From: Thamnaconus septentrionalis
Lineage: Eukaryota; Chordata; Actinopteri; Tetraodontiformes; Monacanthidae
Assembly: GCA_009823395.1 (NCBI GenBank)
Contig: CM020519.1
Coordinates: 14,698,501 to 14,762,500 of the forward strand
DNA: 64,000 nt
Direction of reading: 5' to 3'
Shown here piece by piece: positions 46,185 through 58,517 of the stretch (the stretch's first letter is position 1; each line of letters starts with the position of its first letter). Position numbers and translations under genes: made by a program. Under the pieces are notes generated by a model. That model worked only from the letters and a program-made list of their open reading frames with translations, made no database searches and was not told the origin of the DNA.

Positions 46185-49100
46185 ATGCCCAACCAGAAGA
46201 GCGGCAAGGGAAAGAAAAGCAAGCGCACCAACAGCAGCGGGGACGAGCAGGAAAATGGAGCCCACGCCGCGGGTGCAGCGGGGGGTGCGGCCGCGGCGGC
46301 AGCGGCGTCGGTGGCGTCGGCTGCACCCAGAGACCATCGGTCGAGCGGTAAGAGGAGGAAGCGGACGTAAGCGTGTGTGAATGGGGGTGAAGTTTAGCAG
46401 TGATGCCGCCTTCCTGTCACTTGGATGCACTGCGACGTTGCATAAATAACCCCCACCACCACCACCACCACCGCCCTCAACGCCCGCTGGAGAGAGCACC
46501 TTTCCTACCCTGAGCAAACTGGAAATTGCATCATTTCCTCGCGCCCTCGCCCATCGCTGGACAACTATCATAATAGAAAATAAGAGATCGGTCGATCACG
46601 ATTTGAGGCCTGTCATGGGGCAGACGAGATTTTTTTTTTTCTTTCTTCCTGAGTGCCTCGTCGGTGGTGCTGATCTCGCGAGGCTGATCTCACCGGCGGG
46701 CTGATTTTAACGGAGCGCCGCGGTTTGTTTCACTGCGGTGCAACAAAAGTTTCTGCACTACTTCCAGGCTGCAGCCATGCTTGCTTCGGGTTGTCAAGCA
46801 GGAGCGGAAGTACGAGGGTTTTTGTGTTATTATTATAATTTTATTTATTTATTTATTTTTTTTATTTTACACACGTCACACAATTTCGTTAGAACACGTG
46901 TGATGCGTACTGCACACAAATACCCTGAGCATAAACAATGGCTATTGGCGCTCCAGCTACACGCCGGTACACAATAATAACAACACCTCCTCCTCTGGTC
47001 AAACTCAGCATGTATCGATGCTATTTAAACATTGGAATTTTATTTTTACGCTGTTGACCAGCATGACTTTTATAAAAAGGCTTCATGATGGGTTATGATT
47101 GCATTACATGTGCCAATAACTGTCACTATAACTGTCATAGTCGACCTTATAAATCATACAATGCTCTGTAATGTGTTAAGATTACTGTATAGAGCATTAT
47201 GAGTATTAATGAGTATGCTTTTTTTTAGTTTCAGCATTAGTACATTTATAATTCATTACTACATTATTATATTTATAAGGCATTATAAGCTAGCAAAAAT
47301 GTGAATTTTCAGTACCTGCTGCTTCCTGAACTCAGATTTGAATGGGGTCTGTTGGAGCCTATCCCGGCCGTCATAGGGCAAAGGCAGGGTGACACCGTGG
47401 ACAAGTCGCCAGTTCGTCACAGGGCCACATAGAGACAAACTTTTTAGACTCACACGTTTGGTCAATTTAGAATTCCCCACTCACATCACATGCGTGTTTT
47501 TGAACTGTGGGAGGAAGCTGGGGAGAACCCAGAGAGAACCCACGCAGACACAGGGAGAACATGCAAACTCCACACAGAATCGAACCCACAACCTTCTTGC
47601 TGTGAGGCGCCAGTGCTAATAACCACTGCACCACAGTGTTGCCCCTGCAAAAATATTAAAGTAGATAAATATATAGTGTGAGGGGGTAGCACTGACTGGG
47701 CCAACCGTACGTAAAGTTTTCTCAAAAGTCGGCAGCCCTGCCGATGGTTGCTGCAGCCGAGGTGCAAGGCAGCCAGCCGCAGTAGTTTCCTGACAGGCAC
47801 TGATGGATATACAGTACGTGCGTTGTTGTTGTTGCTCGTGGCCTTGCTCACCACGTGTTTGCACATCATGCAAGTGCAACTTTGTCGCGGTCACCCTGTG
47901 CTGCAGGAGCAGTTTATCTGCAGGGACAGCCCCGTCCTCACTCCAGTAAATCTGCAGCATAATGTGCATCTTATAACTTAAAGTGATTGTTGTGGTTCAT
48001 TTTTATTATAACAATACATTCATTCATTCATTCATCTTCTATGCCCGCTTATTCCAATTCAGGGTCACGGGGATTATAACAATAATAATAATAATAATAA
48101 TAACCTATGTTTTGGCACCTCAGTGCAAGAAGGCCGAGCTGAGGCCTCTCTGTTTGGTGTTTCATGTTCTCTCTGTGTCTGCTCAGGTTCTCTCCAGGTC
48201 TCCTCCCGCAGTCCAAAGACATGCAAGTGAGGCCAAGTGGGAAGTCTAAATTGGCCATGGGTGCGAGCGCAAATGCTACTCTGCCTTCCTGTGTGGCACT
48301 GGCATTAATAGAACTTTTTTTTTTAATCCTGAGTGCACGAGAAGCGGCCATAGAATATGAAATAGGTAGCACTGGTATTCATAAAAATCTAGGCAAATGC
48401 TTAACACACAACTATCACTTTTTACCTAACATTTATTTGTTTTTCACATTTTTCTTGTTTTTTCTTTGGTTGGACAGTCTAAACATTTGGAATATGTCAA
48501 TATATCAGGCTGAAAACAAATTATTTATAAATTTAACAAATTCAATTCCATCCAAAATGCAGTTGGACAGCATATCCAACATTCGTAAAACAAAAAAAAC
48601 AACAACTTTTTTTCCTATTTATTGAAAATTATTGCTATTTTCTCGGGCTGCACTGTATTACCAAACACACACACATAAGAAGAAGCTTGCAACATGGCAG
48701 ACCGCACAGGCTCTTAGGTGCATGCAGGTGATGATGTTGAAATTAAAAAAGATGGATAAAGAAACCACGTTGCTCTTTTTGCTGATTCTAAACACTGGAC
48801 TGCTTTGAGCAAAAAAAAAAAAAAAAAATGCAATCTGAAAGCTTAGCATCTGAGCAGTAAAATATCTAACTTAGCTTTTATGTCCAACATGTCGCTGCAC
48901 AGGCGGGATTCCCTCAAGTTAAACCCACAGTCAAACATAAAGAGCTAAACTAAGTCCAGATACGGACAGGAAGAGGATAAACATATATTTTTCAGAGTGT
49001 AGTGAGAGTCTATAGAGAAACAGAAGCGCTGACAGTGTGGTGGAAAGGGAGAGAGGAAACCCACCCTACCACCACAGCCTCCTGCAGTGTATTATCATGA

Positions 49101-52051
49101 GCTACTTCTTGTAGACACCGTGTGCCCACATTTGCCTGATTCACATCCAGACTTGGCACAGCTTGAATAGAGCCGCTCACAGGCCTGGGTGGCCTAGTTG
49201 AATTTCATAAATCGACGACGCGCAGGCACGAAGGACGCTGAAACCTCCCAAGAGTGTTTCATTGTTTGTTGTTGACAACTGGTGAAAATGAGCCTCTATT
49301 AGAAGCAACAGTGGAAATGGCTTCTTTGGTGGTGTTGGTGTTTTGGTGCTCCAGCCAGTTGTGTTGTCTGGACCAGTTGTGTTGTTTGGTTCTAAATGCT
49401 GTCCAAATCGAATTCTGCAAAACTATTTGATAAATAACTAAACGTGGAAATGTTTGGATATCAGTTGCAGTTATTGTTTCAATACGTTTTCAGCTCCAAT
49501 TTTTAAAATAATGAACTATAAGGTGAATTTTAAAATTTCCACCATTCCACCATTGACAACGCGCTTACTTCAACTCCACCATCCTGCCTCTGTCCTGTCT
49601 TCACAGGTGGAAAGTAATGAAGGACAAATACTTCATCACCGTACTTAGATTTTTCAGGTGTCTGTACTTTGTTTCAGGATTTCTTTCAACTTTTACTCCC
49701 CACGTTTGTACACAGATATCTGAACCTTCTACTACTAACATTGGAATAACATGCTTGTTCCTTTTGTGTCTAAAAAGTGTTTAAAAAATACAAATTCTGC
49801 TAAAAGTAATTCATGTATTATTGTAGTTATTTATATATAGCTGTAGTAGAATAGATTTTCGAGGGAGATTAGAGGACTGAGTTGCACGGCTTTGGAGTTA
49901 CTGTTCAGTTTTCAGTACAGAGATAAATAAACATGGAGAAAATAACATTGGTGTTACTGTTCAGTGCATAGCGCAGTACAAGAGGTCGTGGGTTCGATTC
50001 CGGGGCCCGGATAAACATGGAGAAAATAACATTGGTTCTGGTTGGGTTAAAAGTGCAAACATCCAATGAATGGCGACTTGTCCAGGGTGTCAGAACTATC
50101 ACTGATTATAGTTAGAAGATGAATGAATGCAGCTTGGAGTGCAAACATCCAATAAAAAAATTCGTTGGACTGAGAAAAAAAAAGTACAAGAGCTGTTAGA
50201 AATGATCCAAATGCTCATCAAGACCTCTGACCTCTGACCTCTGGTTAGTTCCAGATTCAGAACTGAAGTTCATATCAAAACCTGCCCTTTCCTACCTTTA
50301 CTTTAGTAAAGGTGTTGAATCAGTATTTTTTACTTTTATCTGAGTATTATTTTCTTTGACAGTCACCCATGTTCTAGAAAAACCTTCTGAGGGGGAAAAA
50401 ATAATTCTAGAATGTGTAATGGCATTAAGTATAGGTATATTAGTATAGGTATTACCTATATACCTATTAGTATAGGTATAGTATATGGGTAAAGGTATCG
50501 GCGAGTACCGTAATGCAAGTGCTTATACTCTGCTCGGTCTGTGAAAGGGTGGTATTGATGTGTGTTGATTGTACTGTGAATGCTTTTGACACACGTCTGT
50601 CCTCTCCGCCTGGGCCCCTGCAGACGGCCAGTGCGCGACGCCCCTGGGCTGCAGCCTGGGACGCCCCATCGACCTGGAGAAGGACGACTACCAGCGGGTG
50701 CTGTGCAACAACGAGCTCTGCCCCTACGGCAACTGGATGCACCTGCAGTGCTTCTACGAGTGGGAGAGCTCCATCCTGGTGCAGTTCAACTGCATCGGGC
50801 GAGCGCGCTCCTGGAACGAGAAGCAGTGCCGGCAGAACATGTGGACCAAGAAGGGCTACGACCTGGCCTTCCGCTTCTGCTCGTGCCGCTGCGGCCAGGG
50901 CCACCTGAAGAAGGACACGGACTGGTACCAGGTGAGGCGCGTGCAGGACGAGCGCAAGAAGAAGCCCTCGGAGAGGGGCGCGGGGAGGAACGGCGGCGGG
51001 GCCGCCTGCGGGGGCGGGGCCGAGGGCTTCTGCGAGGAGCCCAAGAAGAGCAGGCAGCAAGCGGGAGGCGGGAAACCGGCCCACAGGGCCTCCAGCCAGG
51101 AGCTGCCGCGAAGGCCGTCGGTCGACAGGCAGAACTCGTTGGAGAGGGGGGCCGGAGCCGGCGGGGCCTTCGGTCTGGGACCTCCTCACAAGTCTCCGTG
51201 CGACTCCCCGGGTCACTCCCCCCCGGCCGGGTTCCCCTTCTCTCCCACCGCCCTCCTCGGGCCGGGCGGCGGAGGCCCGCTGGGCGCCAGGGGGTCCCGG
51301 CCGTTCGGGGACTTCCTCAAATCGGCCGTTCACATGGACCCGCAGAGGAAGCACTTCCTGGTCGGGGGCGTGCTCGGTCGCGGCGGGGAGCCGGCGGTGT
51401 AGCGGCGCCGGCGCCCACCTGGACCCGCGCGGTTCTCCCCCTGCCGCTGTCCTTCGCCCTGCCCCTCCACCACCGGCTGGGCGGCGGCGGCGGAGGAGAC
51501 GGCGCCCACTCTCACCCGGTGCAGTTCCTGAGGAGGCTGGACCTCTCGGAGCTTCTCACCCACATCCCCCGCCACAAACTCAACACCTACCACGTCCGCA
51601 TGGAGGACGACGCCCAGGCCGGCCAGGGAGAGGAGCTGCGAAGGTACACAGAGGAATATTCAAAGGAGTTTCACTGTCACTTCAGTCAGATAAGTCAGAT
51701 CCCAAATTTAAGAATTCACAATCGGCTTGCTTTGAAATGTTGATCGACCGAGTTGAACTTGCGTTTTTCAGCGAGGAGGAGTACACAGTTTATGGTCGGA
51801 TCAATGATAAAGTCCAAAAAGATACAGATTTGGTGTCTCGAGCCAGCTGGTGAAGCGCATCCTCTCGTTATCTCGCTGCCCTCGGAAAGTGTTTACTGAA
51901 CCAGGCGGCCGAGATTCTCCTCTGTAAATAAGATTATCAAACATGGATGGTTATCACACGACTATTTATCTTTTTGACCATGTTATGATTTTTAAAACAG
52001 ACGTCAAGCATAAAACTAACACTATCTCTTCAATGCAGGAAAGGCAGCCAG

Positions 52052-52085
<34 letters not shown>

Positions 52086-55000
52086 AAAAGATTCTCCATA
52101 ACTAGTGATCCTGTTACCATAATGTTTGGGTGTTTTAGTGCTTTGTTTCCTTTTGCATTTACTTTATCATTTTTATGGCGTAGAATTGAAAAAGCATTTT
52201 TTTTAAAAAGGTATTTATTAAAAAGTTAAGTGTCCAGCAAAAACGGAAATGTTGTCGGAAAGATCTTCGCAATGAAATGAGGAAAATAGAGACTTGCTTT
52301 TGATGAGCAGATTTTTTCAAAATCTAACACAAGACAACCTGGGTTTCATATTCATATTCAAAACCAGCTGATTACTTTGGGTTTTGCAATAACAGAAAGC
52401 GTTCTGCTTTCTGTTATGTGACACCACGCTCGCTCTGTGTTCTGGTTTACTCGTCCGGCTGGTTACAGTCTCCTCCTCTTAGAATTACTTACAGGTTGAA
52501 TTCTAATTTACAGTAGAGGAAAGCTATAAAGATGAAAGTACCAGTAAGCCCATCCTCTCCCTTTCCAACAGAACAGGGATGATCACGCTACATCCTCGCC
52601 TGCTCTGAAGCAGCTTTGTCGTGTAGAAAAATCAAAGTGGCACACTACAAAAAAAAAAAAAGTTTACTCTCTAACCAAGCCTTATGTTTCCGTTATACAG
52701 CACTGGCAAACACATTCATTCAGTCATTTTTGTTTTGTTGGTTTTCCATCGTCACTGTTTTCTTTTTTTTTTATGACATCAGATCAGTCAGGTTACAGCA
52801 GAATCGTGTCGCCACTTGTCAGCCTCCAACAGTGTCTCGCTTTGATTTTCATTTCCATCCTTGTTTTGCAGGTTTATCCTGTCGGCCCTCAGCGCGAGCC
52901 AGAGGAACATGGTCAACTGTGCACTTTGCCACAGAGCGCTGCCCGTGTTTGAGCAGTTCCCCTTGGTGGACGGCACCCTGTTCCTCAGCCCTTCGCGGCA
53001 CGACGAGATCGAGTATGACGTTCCGTGTCACCTGCAAGGTCAGACTGGCTCTGGCTTTCCATCAAAACCTCTTAACCGTAATACGGAGCAGTTAGATGTG
53101 ATTCAAACTCTTGCTTTGAATGTGTTTCAATACCTCAAAAGTCTCATGCCATGCAGATTGACGTGTACGTAACGTTAATACGTCTCAAGTGTAGTTTTAT
53201 TCCCCAGAAGTGAGAAAAGTCCATCCATTCCCCTTTCAAAAAGTATGTGCAAAAAAACAAAGTCAGCCCTCTGTGATGTCACAAAGAGCACATATAGGTG
53301 TGTTACCTCATATGTCAGAATCTGCATCTTCACATCAAATATTCACACACACAATTACATCACACATGTTGAGCTGGAACAGCGAGGTGGATGAGATTGC
53401 GGCATGGTAGGTTAGCATCGACGCTACGGTAAAACAACTGCTCAATGCTAAAAGCGCCACAGCTAAATTACCACTTGCAGTGGTCTTTTGTTGTCTTGTT
53501 AACTCATATGTGCACATGTCATGTAACACACTGTTGCAACACAGGTTGGACATGAACTGTTGATGACGCACAACGGAGAGTTTTGATGACACAAAAACGG
53601 AACAGGTGGCTAACAAACAGCGGCTAACTTGCACCCTTGCACTCTCTGACCTGAACTGACATCACGTATTCACACACGCAATCATAAACTCAGAAAATCC
53701 GAGTTCTGTCATATAATGGAACACATCATCTCCCAGCAGAGTGACAACACCCCCGTCCTCTGAGACCTCCTCACAGCTGCCTGGTTTTGTTTCCTCACAG
53801 TGGTGGGAAGTTCCGCAAAGCATTAGCTTTGAGTCAGTGTGAGGCTCAGTATAATGCAGGGCTGCTGCCTCACTGGAGCCTCTGAAGATCTGTGAACTCG
53901 GAAAATGGGTCCTTGAAAGTCTTTCAAGGTGAAGCGTGTAGTATTTTTTAGAGAATTTGAAGAAGAAACAGCGACATCAAGTGGTTACATTTTAGATTGC
54001 AGCGTCTTTCACTCTGCCTCCCTCTCCTGAGCTCGCCGGTGAAATACAGTGGCCTGCGCACCCGAACCTTCACACACCTCGTCCGCCTTCTTCTTCGTTG
54101 GTTTATTTGAGGACGTGAGCATTTATCCTAAATACGCGCTGTCAGATGGGCTGGATTGTCCAGAAAAAATCTTCCAAGCAGAAAAAAATGTGTTTTCATG
54201 AGAAGAAGAGGTAAAAACAACTATGTAGAGTTGACATTTTGCCTTGCAAAAACTTTAAATACCCAAAGTAACAATATTTGATGGCATGGGTTCTTGGTAG
54301 CATGATTTTCAGGCAAAACAATGGGTTTTTGTTCATCCTGTGTACAATAGTAGCGTATTTGCACAGTTGGTATTTCCCTTCCCCCCCCAAAAAAAAATTT
54401 AATGGACAAAATATCAACTGGATAATCCGCCAGCGACTCCGCTAGCTGAGACTTTAAAGCGTTTTCTCACAGCTTTCTAAGCCGGCCATGAATCCGAATT
54501 AGCATGCGTGCAGAGCGTCTTTGATGTGCTGGCCCGCAAGCTTTGATATGCATCTGTGTGAAAGGCTCATCGACTCGGATAACAATCTGTCCGCGCCGGG
54601 CAGAATGTCGATTATGGCCAAGAAAGAATGTTGGCGTGTCGGCTGCATCCTTTATTCAAGCGAACGCTGCTCTCTGACTCTGTTTCCCACCCTCCCTCCC
54701 CCTAAAGCTGGAACGACCTCAGTGAACGTTTTATGTAAAAGCAAAGCGACTGAAAAACAACGGGGTCCGCTGAAAGCACGCCACGGCACCGCATGCTTGA
54801 CTGTCTCGGGGGCAAAATCTCGACCAGTCATGTGGCTCGGAGTGCACTGATAACTTTCCATTTAAACTTTTTTTTGTTTGTTTGACAGCTTGACGAAAGA
54901 GCTGCTTTTCTAAACAGACAAATTAAAAACATTCATTTATTTATTATCTAAATTGTCTTTCCAACAAATTTTATTCCCCTTGTGTTTTTCTTTTCAGATT

Positions 55001-55786
55001 AAACTAATGTATTTAACTGTACTCTGTGTGTTTTTGCTTTTTTTTTTTTTTTTTTTTTACAGGTAGACTAATGCACCTCTACGCCATCTGCGTGGACTGC
55101 TTGGAAGGCGTCCACAAGATTGTCTGCATCAAGTGCAAGTCCCGCTGGGATGGGAGCTGGCATCAGCTGGGCACCATGTACACCTACGATATACTGGCCG
55201 CGTCTCCCTGTTGCCAGGTAGAGATATGGGGCTGTCAAACAATATTTCCTGTGAAACAACGTGGGCTCTCTGTCCCAGATTCACTGCCGCCACTGTTGTA
55301 CATTTCACAAAGCTGCGTTGCCAAGTTCTCAAATATGCTCTTTTCACACAGATCTTTTGTTTTTTAAATTAATAATCATAGCATGCTTGCTCCACTGGCG
55401 CGCGAGATAAAGGGATGTGAATATGGGGGCCTCCGAGCGTTAGCGGGCCGCTCGTTACGTATGAAAGAGACGACTCCAGGCAGACGCAGGGCGACGGATT
55501 CCAGCAAGTCGCTGCGGTGCAGTTATCAGCTGACGGGACGAGTGCGTCTTGCAAGACGTTTGCAAGTGAAATCCACCCCGATGATTCCGACTTTCTCTTC
55601 TTTTTTCTGTGCCCCCCCCAGGCTCGCCTCAACTGCAAACACTGCGGCAAGCCGGTGGTGGACGTGCGAGTCGGCATGCAGTATTTCTCCGAGTACAGCA
55701 ACGTCCAGCAGTGCCCTCACTGCGGCAACCTGGACTACCACTTCGTCAAACCCTTCTCCTCCTACAAAGTTCTCGAGGCTTATTGA
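46185..55786 (+). CDS. heca: Headcase homolog (HECA)
   Basis: Vertebrate homolog of Drosophila headcase, a cytoplasmic regulator of proliferation and differentiation. Exons: 46185-46347, 50624-51643, 52872-53038, 55063-55217, 55622-55786. Exon 1 encodes a basic start (MPNQKSGKGKKSKRTNSSG) and a poly-Ala run. Of two donors near its end, GTAAGA at 46348 gives the right phase. Exon 2 begins DGQCATPLGC and holds the N-terminal Cys-rich headcase domain (CNNELCPYGNWMHLQCFYEW, FRFCSCRCGQGH) followed by a low-complexity Pro/Gly/Ser linker. Exons 3-5 hold the C-terminal domain (NCALCHRALPVFEQFPLVDG, CIKCKSRWDGSWHQLG, CKHCGKPVVDV, CPHCGNLDYHF), ending KVLEAY. Exon 2 contains an apparent frameshift between about 51360 and 51530; with one base restored the protein is about 556 aa (human 543). 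Identification is firm. Confidence 0.95.
47333..47643 (-). mobile_element. tRNA-derived SINE (V-SINE/DANA-like), copy 3
   Basis: Reverse-oriented copy: the B-box complement ggaatcgaaccc-like word (aatcgaacccacaacc) is near the right end and the gacaagtcgccagttcgtc region near the left. The core is shortened near 47570. Confidence 0.8.
48018..48262. mobile_element. Rearranged SINE: inverted tail plus core
   Basis: 48018-48074 is a SINE tail in minus orientation ((attc)n then ttctatgcccgcttattcc). 48121-48262 is a core in plus orientation (tctgtttggtgtttcatg ... gaagtctaaattggccat). An (aat)n tract separates them. Confidence 0.6.
49927..50153 (+). mobile_element. SINE split into head and tail pieces, each between direct repeats
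   Basis: A head fragment (gcgcagtacaagaggtcg, ggttcgattccgggg) lies between two 26-bp direct repeats beginning ataaacatggag (49927 and 50011). A tail fragment (tggcgacttgtccagggtg ... gatgaatgaatg) lies between two 16-bp repeats, agtgcaaacatccaat (50052 and 50138). Confidence 0.7.
52052..52084. repeat. (TG)n microsatellite in heca intron 2
   Basis: About 16 TG units. Confidence 0.95.
53039..55062. other. heca intron 3
   Basis: About 2 kb without recognisable repeats or exons apart from a long T-run serving as the polypyrimidine tract before exon 4 (55036-55058). Confidence 0.5.
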
Positions 55787-56131
55787 CGAATGCTGTCTGC
55801 GCACGCTCGCGACGCCACTCTTTGTTTCAGCGCTTTTTCTAACACGACATAGGGAAGGTTTTAATTTGTTTTTCGTTTTTCTTAAAGTGCTTTTAAGTTC
55901 GAGTTCATCCGTTGGGTTTCCTTTGTTTGTTTGTTTTTATATATCGAGGGAGTGTGACTCTCGCTGAATAAGAATCAAGACAAAGTTCTCAGACGTTTTA
56001 TCTCTGCTGTCAAGACAAATGTGTTGGCTGAGTGTCCGACTGATGCAAGCGCATTTACCCTGTGACGAGTGAATGTATCCGTGCGCCAAAATTTGCTTTT
56101 TATTTTTTCAATAACATAAAGATGAATCTTA

Positions 56132-56137
56132 AATAAA
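56132..56137 (+). terminator. heca polyadenylation signal
   Basis: AATAAA about 350 bp after the heca stop, in an A/T-rich context (cttaaataaaagtgg). Confidence 0.65.
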
Positions 56138-56202
56138 AGTGGAGAAAGCCACGTTTGGGAGGGTCAGTCTGTTGACTTCCACAGAACCATCAGTTTAAGC
56201 CA

Positions 56203-56876
56203 GGGTTTCTCAACTGGTGAGTCGAGACCCACTGCTTTGATCGGGTCTTGGCTTTGTGGGCACTTTCACTTTTTTTAAAAAAAATAAAAGCGATTTTAAC
56301 ATGGATAGATATAGAGGAAGTATTGGGCATTTATTTTGCAGGACACACCATTCAATTCAGTAATTCAGTACGACATAATGGAAAGTGGGCTAGCGTTTTA
56401 ATTATTATGGAATAAATTTGAGGGCGACACGGTGGCGCAGTGGTTAACGCTGCTGCCTCACAGCAAGAAGGTCGTGGGTTCGATTCCGGGGGCCCGGGCC
56501 TGGGACCTTTCTGTGTGGAGTTTGCATGTTCTCCCCGTGTCTGCGTGGGTTCTCTCCGGGTTCTCCGGCTTCCTCCCACACTCCAAAAACATGCATGTGA
56601 GGTCAATTGAACATTTTAAATTGTCCATAGGTGTGCATGTGAGTGTGAATGGTTGTTTGTCTCTATGTGGCCCTGCGATGAACTGGCGACTTGTCCAGGG
56701 TGTCACCCTGCCTTCGCCCTAAGACAGCTGGGAGAGGCTCCAGCAGACCCCGTGACCCTGAATTGAAATAAGCGGGTATAGAAGATGGATGGATGGAATA
56801 AATTTGGGTCATGACTTCAAGATAAGGAAAAAATGTGGGTCCTGAGACTCCACTAGTTGAGAAGCACTGTTTTAAG
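56203..56876. mobile_element. hAT-like MITE interrupted by a SINE
   Basis: Left end gggtttctcaactggtgag, right end ccactagttgagaagcactg, inverted. The internal sequence continues on both sides of the SINE at 56421-56794. Same family as the elements at 15876, 18849 and 27342. Confidence 0.8.
56421..56794 (+). mobile_element. tRNA-derived SINE (V-SINE/DANA-like), copy 4, with clean target duplication
   Basis: Complete copy: gcgacacggtggcgcag head, ggttcgattcc B box, core, (gatg)n tail. The 12-bp word ggaataaatttg occurs at 56409-56420 and again at 56795-56806, a perfect target-site duplication. The insertion therefore post-dates the hAT-like MITE. Confidence 0.9.
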
Positions 56877-57180
56877 CAGCACTGATTAAAAGTTTTACTT
56901 CTCTCATGCATCTGTTTCCTGTCACTGCGTAGCCTCAGCCTGCACTCAGGGTCGCGTGGACGCTGGAGCCTATCATGGCTACATTAGGGCGGGGCCGGGG
57001 TCACACACTGGAAACAAAAGTCAATGTAGAGTTGCCAGTTACCCCAGTGTGGATGTCTTTAGATTGTAAAGCACCTTCCACCTTTGAAGATATCACTCAC
57101 AGCACTTTACAGTACTTACTTACACTTCCTGACTTACGAGGTCCAGCTACAGTCCAATCCGGTGTATAGAATCTGCGTTA

Positions 57181-57690
57181 CAGAATGCAGATGTCAACCA
57201 ACCAATGGTCTTTTACTTGTAGAGCGCTAAATCACAACCATAAGGGTCTCAAAGCGACAGAGCAGGGGTCACCAACCTTTTTGAACCTGAGAGCTACAAC
57301 ATCAGTGCTAAATCATATGATTGGCAGCTAGTTTGCTAACTCTGCTTGATGTAATACATTTTCTCAGTTAGGCTTGAGTTATACATGATTATTAATGACA
57401 CTGATCTATGTAAAGACAATGGTCACATGAATGAAATCTCAATAATCATCAACAATGACTTAACAAGGTTGGATATAATGTAATTTCAGACAGTTCAATG
57501 AGTTGTGCTGTTTTTAGAACTGGCCTGCGGGCTACTGGTGGTCTTGGTGGCTACCTGGTGCCCACCATGGCTACCATGTTGGTGACCGCTGCTCTGGAGC
57601 AAGCAAGGTGCGACAGAGCAGAGGCCAGGAAAAACTCCCAAGCAGGAAGAAACCTGGAAGAGATCCAGACCATGGATGCATTATAAGAAC
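57181..57690. mobile_element. Fish repeat ('aaatcacaacc...ctcaaagcg...aggaaaaactccc') with nested MITE
   Basis: Outer parts at 57205-57262 and 57600-57685 (caggaaaaactcccaagcag) look like the halves of one interspersed repeat. The words agcgacagagcag and tgcgacagagcag stand either side of the MITE at 57263-57591. Confidence 0.5.
57263..57591. mobile_element. hAT-like MITE, 'caggggtcaccaacc' family
   Basis: Starts caggggtcaccaaccttt and ends ttggtgaccgctg. Internally matches the copy at 33165 (gaacctgagagctac; gctacctggtgcccacc). Confidence 0.7.
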
Positions 57691-57925
57691 TGGATACCGG
57701 ACTGGCAGTATGGCGGCGCGCCCAGTGGCCACTTGAGGTACTGCACCCAAAAAGCCCCCCCCGCCTAGAATGCAATAGAAAAAATAAACGCCTTCAAAAC
57801 GGTTGTCAGGACGACTGTGACCTGAAACGCGATACATAGCAAATCTTTATATTGTCGATTTTTCAGTTATGGTCGTTTAGTCGTTTAAAATAAATGACAA
57901 AGGCCAGAAAACCACCAGAAAAGAG

Positions 57926-57931
57926 TTTATT
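57926..57931 (-). terminator. Candidate mtif3 polyadenylation signal
   Basis: The minus strand reads AATAAA, about 590 bp past the stop. A closer ATTAAA (about 58276) is an alternative. Confidence 0.45.
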
Positions 57932-58517
57932 CCCAGTGTGACATCACAACGTCGTATGTGCTGCTGTGTCTCATCAAAAACCTTTCGGGCGTATGCGTTG
58001 CGTGAGCAACTTCATTGGAATGAATGGGCCGCCATCTCGGAGTCTGGGTTGTGATTCAGACTCATAATAACACACATAGATGTAAGAGAGTGAGTTAAAC
58101 GAAATGACGAAAAAAAGAAGAAGCGGCAATGGCAGTTCCCCCCCCCCCCCGAAGATGAATCAATGTGAGGAGTCCAGCGTTTTTCATAACTCACGTGAGG
58201 GTTGTGAACCTTTTCGCAGAAGTAAAAAAAAAAAAAAGGTATCAGGAACACACACCATTCCCACTTCTTGCGGTCATGTTTAATACATCTTCAAGTTCAA
58301 AACATCTTCCCAAGTGAGACAAATGAGACGACAGGCTACGACTCCAGCCGACGGGATGAGTCCTTTCCGAAGAAGTGAGTCTTTCTCACTTCTTCAAAAA
58401 AAAATCAAGTTTTTGGGCTCCTGCAGATCGCTGGCCGTCCTCCGAGGACGTGGCGACAGATGGCGCTGCGTGAAGTCCCGTCGACAGCCCAAAGACGTCT
58501 TTTGTCGAGTGACAGAC

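Larger units (their letters stand above)
46348..50623. other. heca intron 1
   Basis: Holds the SINE pieces listed separately, an (aat)n run at about 48078-48104, A/T runs and otherwise unremarkable AT-rich DNA. No nested gene is supported. Confidence 0.5.

Noticed and set aside
46348..46371. Alternative heca exon 1 donor at 46367 (GTAAGC)
   Set aside because: It would leave exon 1 in the wrong phase for exon 2, whereas GTAAGA at 46348 joins correctly.
50467..51354. 295-codon minus-strand frame
   Set aside because: Antisense shadow of GC-rich heca exon 2; the plus strand encodes the conserved headcase domain.
50580..51743. 387-codon plus-strand frame treated as one protein
   Set aside because: Only its last part (FLRRLDLSELLTHIP onward) is real heca; the rest is an out-of-frame shadow of the headcase exon.
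56458..56487. tRNA gene suggested by the GGTTCGATTCC B box
   Set aside because: The box belongs to the head of a SINE with a core and tail; no cloverleaf. The same word occurs in every SINE copy here.
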